From assembly GCA_003342895.1 (NCBI GenBank), contig PTFA01000111.1, forward strand, positions 1,400,199-1,464,198: 64,000 nt of DNA. The letters are read 5' to 3'. A program made the translations under genes and the position numbers. Below, piece by piece: positions 12,851 through 26,400 of the stretch. Under the pieces are notes generated by a model. It was not told the DNA's origin. It saw nothing but the letters and a program-made list of their open reading frames with translations, and did no database searches. How positions within the stretch are numbered: the stretch's first letter is position 1; each line of letters begins with the position of its first letter. This stretch comes from Casuarius casuarius. Lineage: Eukaryota; Chordata; Aves; Casuariiformes; Casuariidae.

Positions 12851-13483
12851 TATCAAAAGGTGATTACAGCAAACTGTCTCTGACTTTAAGAGAAGAAAAA
12901 AAAAAAAACTGTAGGAATGCCATTATGCCATTGTGCAACACCTTCTGTGGATGGTAAAGGATAGACACAAACAATAAAATCCTAAAGAATTGTATGGTCT
13001 TGCCCTGTGTGTATCCAGCTAACTGTGTCAGATATATAATGGGTCTCTCTTTTCTGTATTTTGACAATACTTGTCAAAGAAAAGTTTTTGAGACAAAGAC
13101 AAAGTAAACAGGAGAGAAAAATACCTTTCCTTTTTTATATTTGTTTCATTAAAGAGTATAGGATTGTGACCAAGGTAGAAATGTAATATTTAACTGACAT
13201 ATGTGTTTCATTTTTTTATTTATTGCTAATTTTTTCCCTCTCTTTTACTCCACCTTGAAAAGACAAAATGGTTTTGATAAGGCCTATTCATTTCACACAC
13301 TGCCTCATTAAGGGAAAAAAAAAAGAGACACACTTAGAAGACTATTAAGTAGAAAGCTAATGTATACCTTCAAATAATTCTGATGGTTCTGCGAAGTTTT
13401 TGCCTTAGACTGAAACTAGTTTTCTTCACTCATGAACTGAACACCACTTGGGATTAAGGTTTGCCAGTGCAGGTGCAGACCCC

Positions 13484-13893
13484 TGTATGAGAAAGTGCAG
13501 AAGAATGTCGAGGAGATAGGTGATGGAGGCTAGCCAGACTGTTCCGTGGGAAAAGGAGCATGTTGACCCATAGTCACATTGTTGAGCCTGTGCCAGGGTG
13601 GTGCTGCACCTGGGCTTTGAATCGAGAATAACAATGAGCTCAACATGCTTACTGCGCATGTGTATAGTACATAAAAACTTCATCTAGTGCCGCCCCCAGT
13701 GTTCCTCACCCTGGACCAACACTCAGTAGTGCCAGGGATCCCCCGCTCCATTATTGCCTCGATCGGGAAGATGCTGGGGAACCCCCATTCAGACACAGAG
13801 GTAATAAATGCTCCATATCGACCATCGTATGCCTTGTGTTTGTGCATCCATCCCTGCTGGGAATCCAGGCGGTGCCCCCGCCTCACCCTTACA
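13484..13893 (+). mobile_element. Solo retroviral LTR with 5-bp target duplication
   Basis: A 410-bp segment starts TGTATGAG and ends CCTTACA, so the tips form the inverted pair TGTA/TACA typical of LTRs. It is flanked on both sides by the same five bases, ACCCC (13479-13483 and 13894-13898). A TATA-like box (TACATAAAAA, about 13668-13677) and an AATAAA at 13803-13808 sit in the expected order for a plus-strand U3-R-U5 layout. No internal retroviral sequence lies next to it, so it is a solo LTR left after LTR-LTR recombination. A 5-bp duplication is usual for ERVL-type elements, though this class assignment is inference. The short frames crossing it are not genes. Confidence 0.8.
13665..13677 (+). 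promoter_or_regulatory. TATA box of the LTR
   Basis: TAGTACATAAAAA lies about 180 bases into the LTR and about 135 bases before its AATAAA, which places it at the U3/R border. Activity today is unknown. Confidence 0.5.
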
Positions 13894-15480
13894 ACCCCAT
13901 TGTATTCTGCAGTCTGGAGAATTATCCATCTTAACTTCCCAAATCAGGGGTTCAGTTGTCCCAGGGATCTCAAGAAGTTCACATGCAGTCTATCAGACTT
14001 CCAGATTATTTGGGGCTCTCTAAAGTAATCTATTAACCTTTCAGGAACAACTTCTGGGAACAAGCAATGTGGTTTTTGATAAAACTTAACCATAGCCAAC
14101 CAAAACTAGGGTTGAAGATTGTCTTTGAAGATCTATTTAAAGATGTCTCTCAAAAAAGGGACCCTTTCTTATCACATTCTGTCCATAGAAAGAAAGATTG
14201 TAAATTAAACTGAAACTGATACACGTATCTAGGGCTCTCAGAGGGGACTGTCATGAGGGTCGATAATGGGAAAACTAATTTATTATTTCATAAATAATTT
14301 GTGTCTCCATTTTTTTAAGATTTAAAAAACAAATTTAGCTGCCAAAATAATACTCCTTATATCTCTACAATATTGTATCTAAGTGATAATATGGTGCTGT
14401 AAATGACTGACAAAAATACAGGAAACGTGGCACATTTCTGTTTGGATTGTCTTTAAAAGGGAAAGGATTTGCTTTCAGCAGGTTGCTCACATGACACTGA
14501 GACAGTAACAGTAATCACTGCAGTACCCATAGGCATGGATCTGACCCTGTATAACAGCCTTGTACATGCTGCCGAGGCTAATAAATAAGTAGCATTTATC
14601 GCATGTTTAAAACTGGATATGTTACAGATGTGGCAAATTCTTTCTTCTGTCTTGACTTATATGTGCAGTTTCACATTATTTACTTGACTAAAACCTAAGG
14701 GGAATTACTGTCTCTGACTTTAATTATAATGGCAGCTTCAACAGAAATACAAGTCTGTCTTCCTTATTTTCTCCTTCTCATGTCTCTTCATAACAGTCCA
14801 AAATGGTACACTGAACTGGCAAACATAGTATTGCTACAGGTAGCATCCAATTCACATTCCTCATCAGACTCTCAGCTAGTGTATCNTATGTTGAAAGAAG
14901 AAGAGCTGATGACCGAGGTCTTTGAAAACTTTTTCAATAAAATTTCATAGGCTTGGCACAGCATTCCCTGCCATCAAAAGCCAACTTCCCATGTAAACTG
15001 TATTTTNTCTTTCCATCAAAATCTTTATACTGCCTATTATAATCTTATATTTTTTCATTGTCTCTCACATAAGACACCATTCCTGCCCTTAATGGAGGTG
15101 CTTGATATGAAAGATCTTTGATCGTTCAATCTCTTTCAGCATTATTGCCTTTTGAGCATTTTTTTCCTATTTTATAGCTGTTTTCTGTCCTACAGAATAA
15201 CTGTGCTCTAGGACTGTTTTCTCCTTGTTGCAAAAATTTGACAAAGCTTGCATTTTTCTAGCTTTTATGCCACCGCTTACCTTCCCCATATTTCTGACGG
15301 TCAGATCCCTCTACATGCCGGTGATGTCTTCACTGGAGGTAGCTGAAGAATCTGTTTTAGTATCAATACTGAGCTTGATTTGTATAATGTTTTTTTTGTC
15401 ATTAAGGAACATGATAGTAAATAAGCATTAACTCTGATTCCTTCAACATCCACATAGATGCTTCACTTAGACAAACCTGA

Positions 15481-15506
15481 ACAAAACAAAACAAAACAAA
15501 ACAAAG
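15481..15506. repeat. (ACAAA)n microsatellite
   Basis: About five ACAAA/AAAAC units in a row, in otherwise unannotated DNA. Confidence 0.85.
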
Positions 15507-18500
15507 AAGATCCCTACTAAACTGTTGCTGTTTGTCATGTAAGATGAGATAAAACAATGTTTTTCAGAAAATCATCTCATCAGAAATTTTTCCTGGAACC
15601 CTCATACATGACTCTGGTCACCAGTAGCACCATTTTTGCGGTGCTTCATCCCGTCTTCATTGAGTTCATTTATATAACATCAAGGTTTTACACAAAAATA
15701 AATCAAATATCAAATTACCAGCACCAGCAGTTTGCCTAACTACAGCTGTCAAAGCAGATAGTAATAAAATAAAAAATAATTTCAGAAATACAAAAGTAAA
15801 TAAATGAACTTCCTGCTATTAAAGAGGCTCCCACAAAATCAAAAAGTGATATACTGACTTCTGTTTTGGTTACCACAATGGTTCTTGTTATAGACAGCAG
15901 GGAAGAAATATAAGTGCTAGAAAGTCTTTGAACTGGTAGATTAGAGGCTTACTCCAACATATCACTGAAATGCCATTACATAGCTTTGATCTCTCAGTAA
16001 AGCCGTATAGGAATCTGACAATCATAGTGGACTCTCAGGTGTAAGAGCTGATAATGCTAGCACAGATTTCATGCTGTCATTGAAATTAAGGTAATAATAA
16101 TAGTAAGTGGCAGACTATTATCAGAAATATACATGAATCTATGCAGCGATATGTACCTGATGGATTCAAGTCTTAAACATTCTTAAATACAGGGAAAGGA
16201 ATTGGAAGAGTAATCTTTAGGAGGTTCAAGAGAGTTTTTCCTCCAGGACTGATCTCTCTTGACTTGACTTTTAGCTTCCATTAAATTCAGATGAGGAAAG
16301 TATATGTGATGGGAGAAGTTTCTGTGACATGAGACAAATCAAGCAACTGGAAATAGTGTAAAACAGAAAACAACCACAGAGTGGAAGTAAAGAAAAGACA
16401 CATAACAAAGTATAATAGGTCACAGGAGGATAACAAAACTTAAATCAAAATGCAAAAAAGAGCCCCCCCAAAACCCCCAAAACAAACAAACACAAATCCC
16501 TCTTTTAACTTTTCTAGGATGCCTGCCAATTTTTTCTAAGGCAATGATGACNTATGAACGGCATTTTGAAAATTATAAATGCAGATTTCCTAATTATAGG
16601 CTAAACGACTTGCCAAATACCTATATAGTTCTGTGCTAATATAATATACACAGTAGTCAAGGCATAGGTTGGGAATGTGATACTTATTTTTATCACTCGC
16701 AGATATTGTGAGTGCATTTCTTCATTTATTTAAGAGTAGAATGCAATGGAAGTTTTCTTTGAGCAAGGGCTCTAGAAAAAAACTATTGGACACACTCAAC
16801 ACAGGCTATGGAATTTATTTATTCAATTGAAAATAATAAGAGGGGGGAGGCCAAATGCACCAGGTCTCTTTGAAAATCTTCAACCCAAGTTGCCAATGCA
16901 GCAGCAAGAATATGAAGTAATTTGTAGCCAGATAGCGAAAGTAGGAAAACAGATTAAGCTGCCTTTTCAACTGTTGGAGCAGGATCTAATTTATGCTGAT
17001 GTGGTATAGAAATTTTATAGTCATTAAATAAATAAAATTTGCATGACCTGAAAATTAAATTTATGTAAGAAGCAAGCTAGAAATCAGAGTTAAAACAGAA
17101 AAGTTCTAAATTCTTCGTTAGTGAAATAAGTATGCTGTAGGAAAAAATTGCTCTGGTGTTGTAAATTCCCAGTGTTAGAGTGGTTGAAAATAGCTTGACA
17201 ATAGAGTGGTTGAAAACAAGCTTGTACAGCATTGTTTCATATTCTTTCCTCCTTTCCCTATTATTCTTGTAGTTTTCATAAGCTTCTTCTATTTTTTTTA
17301 TTTTTTAGGTGGCATCATATTAAAATCTCACACATAAACATCACGTTTAACAATTAGCAATGAGTTGCAGATTCAAGGAATCCAAAGTTAGGAAATACCA
17401 AAACGAAAATGGTCTGGACAATCATAATTCAATTCACTTACAAATGTGTCTTACAGTGCAGTCTAATTATATAATCACTTTTCCCTACAGTACATAGATT
17501 GGATTAGAATTTCAGTGATTTACCCTCCTTATTGTTTAAAGTATGACCCAGAATTTATAGATATGCATTAATCAGAATTAATTTCTTCCTAAGAAAGACA
17601 GTCTTTTCATAATAATGTCTTATGATATTACCTCTGCAATCAGAAAAAAATTCAAATGATGAACTAAATAAGAGAAAGGTCAAAAGTACCTGAAGAATGT
17701 GAGGAAATGTATTTTAACTTATTTTTAAAGATCTAACATGGGAGTTGTCTAGAAGATTATAGTACTATTTCTTGACAGATTTCTAGATATGTTAAAAAAT
17801 TAACTGAACAAAACCATTCATACTTGTATAAAGGACTTAAAATGTATGTTATTAATTTTGGAAGAGGCACCTATGCACGTGTTTGTGTGAAAGTCTATTT
17901 TCTCTGGGCTTTATTTTTCTCATGTTGTTACAAATTACTGAAATAAATGTAGTAATGAAAAGGAACAAAGATCTGCCACTGAAAATTTCAGCCAAATACT
18001 TGATATTTGGCAAAATTTTAACTACATATGAAAGGAGTTTTATGCTATGGATTGTTAGGAAAACTCCTGTTGTATTTCATATTTTTCTAAGTTAAATTAA
18101 TAAATCTTAGTAAAAATAGTTTCTCATTGCTGTCTACTAGTTTATGTTTACTCCAATGTGAACCCCATCAGAATGTAAATAGCAATAAGAACCCCCCCAC
18201 ACACTTTTAAAGGATACAGATTGCACAGAAAAAAAGATACATTAAAATTGNGGTTTTTGCTGTCAGACTCAAGCAAATTTACTGCTCTGTTCTGCTTCTG
18301 GCATCATTCCCTTTGTAATGTAACTATTCATGATGCATCTCATTTGCTAGTGTATCTGATGGACCATAACTTTAAAAATGTCAACAAAATAAATTTACTG
18401 TACTGTTCATTTTTATTGTATGCTACTCTGTGTACTACATAGTGCCTCAATTTCCTTGGAGCACATGACTTAAATCACATGAAGTTCTAAGTTGTGAATA

Positions 18501-18885
18501 TCATGCCATTTATCACTTAAGTTCCAATTTATTTTCAAAAGATAAGAGTGAATAAGTTAAATTATCTTTTCTTTTCAAGGAAAAGGAAGAAAAAAAAGAT
18601 TTTGTCATCAAATATGACTTGGTCCAACCAAAAGAAAGGAGTTACTGTTATAATTTGTACATAGTCTTTCATCAACTGCAGATGTATTCCAGTCAAAGAA
18701 ATTTGATTGCTTACAATAAGTCTTACAAAAAATTCTTTCTATTGAGTGCATATCAGATAATATTCTATTTAAAAATCATTTTAGATATACCATACATGAC
18801 AGCTAAAACATTTTGGATTCAAGTATGATTTATGCATACTGTGGTTATTTTCATAACATTATCTGCCATTGTCTATACTTTTAGA

Positions 18886-18888
<3 letters not shown>

Positions 18889-18917
<29 letters not shown>
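18889..18917. repeat. (AC)n microsatellite
   Basis: Uninterrupted AC dinucleotides for about 29 bases. Confidence 0.95.
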
Positions 18918-18918
<1 letters not shown>

Positions 18919-20933
18919 TTGCCTCAGAAAACAGTAAACCAACCAAGGATATATCTTTGACCAACTCCAGAGCAAAAGAGATAGCAAAAGACCTAATTCA
19001 AAGGCCACTAAATCAGAAGTATGATCTCTACTGTGATCAGCTGACTGGGATCAGGCCTTACATTTGGATATAAGTTCAACAGAAACCATTAAACCATTAT
19101 TTACATTTGCATTTATATTACATGAAACCATTATTTACATTTTGCTTGGGTTCTCGTAGTCCTATATGCACTTCTTGGTACTATACCCTACCCATTTAAA
19201 ACCATGTGAGAGTACAGTAAAAAGACCAATTGAAAAAATAGGAGTCCCATTTTTAAAGTTTCAGAAATTACACAGAATCCTTTTAAACTCTTAGAAGTTG
19301 TTCATACCTCACTTAATTCATTGAGATTAAAACCTGTAATATCACTGTAAAAGTCACCCTCCAGATAAAACATGGTGAGGAAATACCAAAATCTAATCCA
19401 CAACTTATATAGTAAGTAGCCTTACTCAAGCAAAAATAATATTAAAAGTGTGTTTCAACTCCAGGCATCTATATGTGGGTGTCTATAAATACAGCCATGC
19501 AGCTGACCAAATGTGGATGTGTACTTTGGGGTGCACTGAATAGCTCTCCAGAGTCTCTTTGACTTCTCTTTGGCTAGAGCATTGACTATAACGAGTTATT
19601 AGCTACCTAGTTCATGCACACACATCTACATTTCGGTGGTGAATCTGGAGCTCATCTCCACTGTTAATGAGTAACTGAAATTCCNTGTCCCTCCTATTTG
19701 GTGTTTTTGCACTTTTTGGAAAGTTTCTCTGAGTTTTTTTTTTAATATATAAATGAGTTCCTTAAGACAATTAGTAGAATGAATGCACTGCTAAACTTAC
19801 AAACCTGTTCCTTCTTTTTATATAATGTTTTTACATGCACACAGTTTTAAACTTCTTAAATATTTACTGTTGCTGGTACCATATTGAGCTTTCATCTTGA
19901 AAAAAAAATTCTCATTTGCATATTGCAAGGTGAAAAAGAACTCCATATTGACTTCTTTTGGCAAACAATTGATGTATATAAGTGGAATCTATAACAGGTA
20001 TAGACATTTGTTTTTAAACTGGTTACTGGAGGAATTCATAAATACTAATACTGCAGAAGTCAATGAAGGATTCATTTGACTGTTTAGCTGTGGTCGCTTT
20101 CTGTTAGAGTGTAGATATAAGATTGCTTAGCTTTCTGTAGTGCAGGTAATAGTTAAAAACAGCTAACACTGAACTAGCAAAAGACAACTGCTAAATCCGA
20201 AACCTGATCAGTAAAGAAAGGAGAAAAAAGAGAGCTTGCAGAGGAAGCACTGCAAAGTAAGACTGGCAATCCAGCAGCATTACACGCAGTTTGGTGATGC
20301 TTAATATCATGCAGGATTTCTTTACAGAGAATGTAGACTAGTAGCACAGATCTATTACCTACAATAGAGAGAGGGAAAAAAAATGTTGAGTGTAAGCTAC
20401 CATTTTAGCTTGAATCAGGACTGTGTTTTTGAAATGAATCTCCCAGTTGTCTTCGGTTACTATGCTTTGGTCCATATTTGGAGCAGTCCTAGATGACATG
20501 AACTGAATTCCTTTTGTCTGAAGTTAAACTGGAAGATGCAGTTCAGGAGTACTCCAGTGGCCAGTGAGTGTTTGGTGCATGTCACCAGATAGTACCCAGT
20601 TTAAAGCGGAGGGAACCCTAAAATGTATATAGCATTGACATCAGGTCTTCAGCACCAACTGCTGTGCTCTGTAGAGCGACCTCTATTTGTGCACCGTACC
20701 TGCTGTGATAGATGCTGCTAAATGTGTTACTTGTTTTAGATAACACAAATCTTCACCAATCTTTTCCCTTTTTGCATATTCTGACTAATATTAAAATAGT
20801 GGTAGCATTTATATTCACATTTAATATACAAACATTCATTTATAAATATGTTTATGTTTGAGTTAAAGCTATAATACCCTACTGAGATGAATGGGAGAGG
20901 TTACACTAACAGCTGTGTAAGCCTGTCACAAGA

Positions 20934-20951
20934 CCAGTTCACGTGAACTGG
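20934..20951. promoter_or_regulatory. 18-bp perfect palindrome centred on an E-box
   Basis: CCAGTTCACGTGAACTGG equals its own reverse complement. The centre CACGTG is the E-box core bound by bHLH-zipper factors such as USF, MITF/TFE and MYC/MAX. It lies in unannotated DNA, so a regulatory role is only a possibility. Confidence 0.35.
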
Positions 20952-21090
20952 GTGTATCTGTATGTCTCACCTGCTTGTGCTCCAAGCTGATTAGCTACAA
21001 ATCTGATCTGACTGTCGGATGCAGGAGCTATATAACCGAATTAGCATGATGTTGCGTGCCAGACTGCTAAGCCCTGTACAAAATCAAGGG

Positions 21091-21128
21091 ATAATAATAA
21101 TAATAATAATAACAACAGTAATAATAAT
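21091..21128. repeat. (ATA)n microsatellite
   Basis: About six uninterrupted ATA units, then a break at ACAACAGTA, then further ATA units. Confidence 0.9.
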
Positions 21129-21867
21129 GTATTTGATATTTTTTGGTCTCCAGCATAATCATGTTATAAGTGCATGCACAGCAAGGTATGGACCTGGAAC
21201 TTCATCACGCACTGTGTAGAGGACTCTGGTCCAGTTTATATGAACACTTAACAACATTCTTCAGTGTAAGTGCGCAAGTAGCTTCACTGACTTCAGTGTA
21301 GATCATGCTACGTCTGTGTTTTCAGGACTCTTGTTCCATAGAATCAACAACAAGGAGGAAATGCACAATGAAACTGATCCATAGTATGCAATGTTCCTAA
21401 GAAAATGAATTTCACATGTAGCTCATGATGCACAAAACCTGAATTTTTCAAGAGCTGATGGAGAAATTTTATAGAAACACAGAATTTTTAGTGAACCATC
21501 ATCCAGCTATTTTGAGTGACGGGCATTCTATCATCCTCTGCCAGATGGTAGCATAAGGTCAAGCAGAAGTGGTTATTTTACTTTAGAAATGTCTCAACAT
21601 CAGTATTTCATGACTGCACCCTGGACTCAAATAAAAAGCAATATGGATTTTACTGTATCTGGTATTTTGAAAATTATTTTTCACAGACATAGAGCTATAA
21701 GGTTTTTAAGGAAAAGCCTCAGTTTTCCTCTGCCATATATTGGTGGCATGCATAATAGCTAGAAGAAACAATCAAAATTTTGTTGAAATATTTTTCCATA
21801 AAAATGAAATTTCAGTTAAACTGTTCATTTGATAAGATTATATCCATGGTTTAAAGACTTTCTTCTG

Positions 21868-21902
21868 AAAAACAAAACAAAACAAAACAAACAAACAAAA
21901 AA
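21868..21902. repeat. (AAAAC)n/(AAAC)n microsatellite
   Basis: AAAAC units pass into AAAC units over about 35 bases. Confidence 0.9.
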
Positions 21903-22429
21903 CTCCTCCTTTTCTGGAAGTATTTAAATATTCTGTATCAGCATTTTTAGAATGTTNCATTTCAGTTTGTCGTTTTTCATATTTAAAATTATAGCATGCA
22001 GGGCTCTAAAGGACCCTGAGGTATTATTTAAAACCAAACTCCTATTCTTAGAACACTCAACAGAATTTTTTCAAGTAGTTATTAAAAATCTCTCTCTCNN
22101 AAAAAAAAAACCAACCCTCCACAGCCCCAGAATTTGAATACCCTAATATCACATAGTTTTTTTTCCCCCTAATACTGTATTGAAATCATTTTGTTGGAAA
22201 TACATTTCTTCCCTTCTTTTATTTTTCTTTAGAATTTCTAGCATACATTTGATCATTATGTCCTGAAAACGATCTCTTTTGTATAAAAACATAAGGATGA
22301 CCTTACTAGGTTAGGCCTAATGACCACTGAGCTTATTTTCTATTCCAGCCAAAAGTGATTATCTAGGGAAAGAATACAAGAATATAAAAACAGTGCAAGT
22401 ATATAGTGTTAGTAATAGAAAATATCTCA

Positions 22430-23410
22430 ATTTTTTTATATAAATTAGTCCAATGCTTTGAAGTACTTCTCTAAAATTTTATTTATTTTCCTAAACTTCT
22501 GTCATTCTTGATGCTGTCTAATGGACTTTCTCCATTGTTCAGGGCATCTAACTTTGGACATAATGTTCAGCAGAAGCTCACTTAGTGCCAAGTATTTTCT
22601 ACTGCATATTACATATAAGATTTTATTTAATAGATCCCAGAACATTATTTCCTTTTTTTTTGTAAGATCATTATGTGCTTAACCATGTTGAGTTAGTGAT
22701 TCATAGTAACCACTAGATTACTGCTCCCTACACAGACATTATTCAGCCTACATTTCTACATTTNGATTTTTCTGAAGAATGGGTATTCCTGATTGTTCCC
22801 ACTAAATTTTATTTTGTCGATAAAAACTGTCAGGATTATTTTGTATGAGTCTGACATTTTATTCTAGATGCCTCAAATTCCCACAATTTTACCTTGCAAT
22901 TTAATATCTTTCACAAGCAGTATAAACTTATTCACCATTGTATCACCTAAGTCAGTAATATTGAGCAGAAGTAGGCCTAGCAACAGGACAGAACCCAGTG
23001 ATATTTCCTCAAACTGATAGTGAAACACTCATATCTTGTCTTTGAGAATAATTTGTCAGCTTACTGTGCAAAATATTGTGAAGAGCGCATCATAATGTTA
23101 CATTATGTTACAAAATATTATGTTACATTCCTTAAATTTACATCTAAATTTCATTAAAGTTAAGATATATCCTGTTAACTCTTTCCCTCTTTTCTGCTTC
23201 ACCTTTAAAAAGAGGTAATTGCTTTTGTTTGACAAGACATATTTATGACAAAACCATATAAGGATCAGATTATGCCTCTTCTAGGTATTTAGAAATAATT
23301 TCTTAAATATTTTCTTACAGAATCTAATAGGAAGTTGAAGTTACACTGGCAAGTTTGCAGTTCTTTGGGAACATCCTCCTTCCCTTCTAATGCAAGCTAC
23401 TGTTTTCCTT
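22430..23410 (-). mobile_element. Very old CR1 LINE fragment, reverse-transcriptase region
   Basis: Read on the plus strand, the segment follows, in order and over about 1 kb, words of the reverse complement of turtle/crocodile-type CR1 ORF2. These include AATGGACTTTCTCC, ATCCCAGAACATTA, TCAGTAATATTGAGCAG followed by AGGACAGAACCCAG, TGACAAGACATATTTATGAC, TCTTCTAGGTATTTA and the CTTTGGGAACATCCTCC end. The element is therefore on the minus strand. Divergence is high and no frame survives. Copies this decayed probably predate modern bird orders. The borders are approximate, with the left edge somewhere between 22390 and 22500. Confidence 0.7.
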
Positions 23411-26400
23411 TCTCCAGTCATCCAAGATCTCCTTTATCCTCCAGAATTGTTAAAAATGGAATCACTGATGTTCCAAAATAACGGTAGCTATGTACTACAA
23501 TATTCCAAATATTGTTTCTCAAGCCTTAATGACTTGAATACAACACAATGCATATTCCACAACTTTATTTTCATAAATTTGGTTTGAAATTCTATTTTCC
23601 TCTTAAAATTAATTTTATTACATGCATGATCATAATTCGCCTTTTTCGAAGAGCTGTGAAAATACTGTACCCAATAGCCTTCAAAACTTGTAGTTTGTTC
23701 TTACCTGTTAGGTAGTCAACGACATTGCTCATTACTTTTGTGTTTATTAGAAACTCTACAGGTTGAAAGTTAGTAAGTGTAAATCAGCCATTGGTAGCAC
23801 GTTTAGCATTGCTATATTGTCCAAACATTGGATATGATTTAGATTTTTGCCTGTGTAAATCGTTCCAATTATAACAGAGATTTCTGCATTTCTAAAATAT
23901 GGAGTCTGCCTTATAAACCTGTATAGTTCTTTTGTGTTTCAAAGACAGTTTAAAATCTCTAGCTAGAAAATCCTCTACTAATAAGTACTCTTTATGCCCT
24001 CCACTTAACTTGATATCTAGGAAAAAAAGAGGTTAACTATTTTAAACACAGTACAGATAAAAGAATTGGGATTGGAAAACTTAGCATGCTTTCATTAACA
24101 TTAACCTAAGTTAGTTTTTGTCCTGTTAGCTTCTCTTAATGTTTCTCTCCTAATTAAAGAGGTTGCATTACCATAATGAGCAAGAGTGGGGGCAGGGGAT
24201 ATCCTTACTGCAATTAAAAGGAATTGGTTCAACATCATTAATAACTACTGAATATCCTGAGTAATTGTGTAGTAGTTTTGTCCATGAAATGAATTCCTTG
24301 TTAAAGCCAAAAGCATGTAATTTGTGAAAAAGGCAGAGACAACCAAAAAAAAAAAATTGTTTTTCAATTTTCACTTCAAGGAAGGACGTAAATACATAAA
24401 ACCCACTCACTTTGCTTCATACAATGCTTAGACTGTTNCTTTCTTCAAAATAGGGGAGCAGTGTAAATAAACCTATTTGCTTGAGATGTACAAAATCAGA
24501 TAAATTATATACCAAAAAAGGATATTCAAATGATTATCCAAGTACTTAGCTAATATTTATTCCTAAAGACTTCAGACAAGATTATTTAGGAATACAGAAT
24601 AAAAGCTACAACATTCTATATTAAAGATTCCTTTCTAGGTAGAGGCTGAAATAAATAAATGAAATCCAGTACGTCCTAAAAATCATGTCTTTATCCTCTG
24701 CTACTGATCAATGACACAATTACATGAAGATAATGGAAGGTAAAATTGTTCCCTTGGTTTCTTCAAGAGAAGACTGCATGCTTTGGACATGTTTTACTAT
24801 TGGCTATACTGACTTGATATCATTTTGAAAATAGATTTCTTTGACATTATTCCAGATTCCAAACAGTATAAATCAGATTAAAATTAGGATCAATATACTG
24901 TGAAATTAATTAAAGAAAACAAAAGTATAGCATAGTAACAATGAGTAGTTTCCATTCACTTAAGCTAGTCTTGCAGTTTCCCCTGTTTAAAGCAGTGTCT
25001 ACGTTCTCTCTTCAGTTAACAGAGAGAGATACTCTCCCTGACTAGTCCTACCTAACTTACCTATCTGTATGATGTGGGATGAATCCTACTATATTTTTAA
25101 AAAAGAAAACTCAAAAACGAGCAAATTATATAACATTTTCTTCTACTAACATGTATATAAAATATGCAAGGTTAGAATCTAAGATCCACTACAAAGACCT
25201 GTGCCACTTGAGCAAATAAGGAAATAGTGTAATGCTACCCACCACACAGATCAGCCAATAAGATCTGTAAATATTAAGTGACGTAAGGGCACAAGTAAGT
25301 CATGGCTGTATTCATTTCCAGGCTGTGGAGGATTAGAAAAATAATTCATGCTTGTGATGGACAGGACAGTCTGTGCCCTTACAGTATCAGTATCTTTATA
25401 AATAGACCGTTTCTTTAATTCACTGTCTTATACATACAGTTTTCTGACAGTCAAATAAAATGAATAATTCAGGCTACACTGCAATGTAACCATATAAAGA
25501 AAGATATTTTATGCATTTTACTATCATCTTTGTGTATATAAACCTATATTCACTAGGCTTTTCTGCTTCTTTTACATGTTATAAACTCATCTGTAATTAT
25601 CATCCTGTCTTTGCTTCTCAGGTGTAACCTTCTTAAAAGTATCTTTTTCAGATTTGTTTTCTTTTTATTCTGGCTGCCTATGTTCCAAGATGAATCTAAT
25701 TTCTGTCCCTCTCCCTTCCCACGTAATGCCAAACTCTCTAAAGCTTCTTTAATTTCCCATATTTTTTTCTGTTTGGTTTTGCATTTCTTCTTAATGTACT
25801 TCATTCTTTCATCTCTTTATTATTAATATTAATTTTGATTTTATTTGCAAATCATTACAAAATAANCATATTTTACACTTAAAGCCAAGATTTTCAGGAA
25901 AAAGCAACATAAGTAAAACCTTTCTATGAAAGCCGTAAGGAAATTAAATCTAATTTATCAAAGATTATTTGCTTGGGTCTGACAATTATTTACTTTAAAA
26001 AATGTTATTTGGCAGAGGAAGAATCTTTAATTCCACGAATAAAGGTACATAAGATCCTAAAGCTGAAGCTTAAAATCCCCTGAGACGATAATACCCGCAA
26101 TACCTACATTCATTTCATTCAGGACTTGACAGATTCTATCCTACTATGACTCAAGTGGAGCATCATGTGCGATATGGGATTCATTTGTACATAGGTATCT
26201 GCCAGACAGGGAGTGGTAAAATATAATAGCCATGTCTGGCTAACAAGATTATTGATAATAACATTATTACTTGTTCAAGTTTCCATTCTCCTCTAAATAT
26301 CAGATGCATTTTGTCTATTTGCTTTAATATTTTTTATCAGAAATTAGCAATAAAAATACTGTAATCTCAGAATATTCTTGCTTTTCTTTAAGAGTTAGTT

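Larger units (their letters stand above)
13899..22429. other. Unannotated AT-rich non-coding DNA with microsatellites
   Basis: No exon or repeat family is recognised over about 8.5 kb. The stretch contains simple repeats (ACAAA at 15481, AC at 18889, ATA at 21091, AAAAC at 21868), a duplicated about 25-base unit near 17176/17202, an 18-base direct repeat at 19091-19108 and 19125-19142, and the CACGTG palindrome listed separately. Confidence 0.6.
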
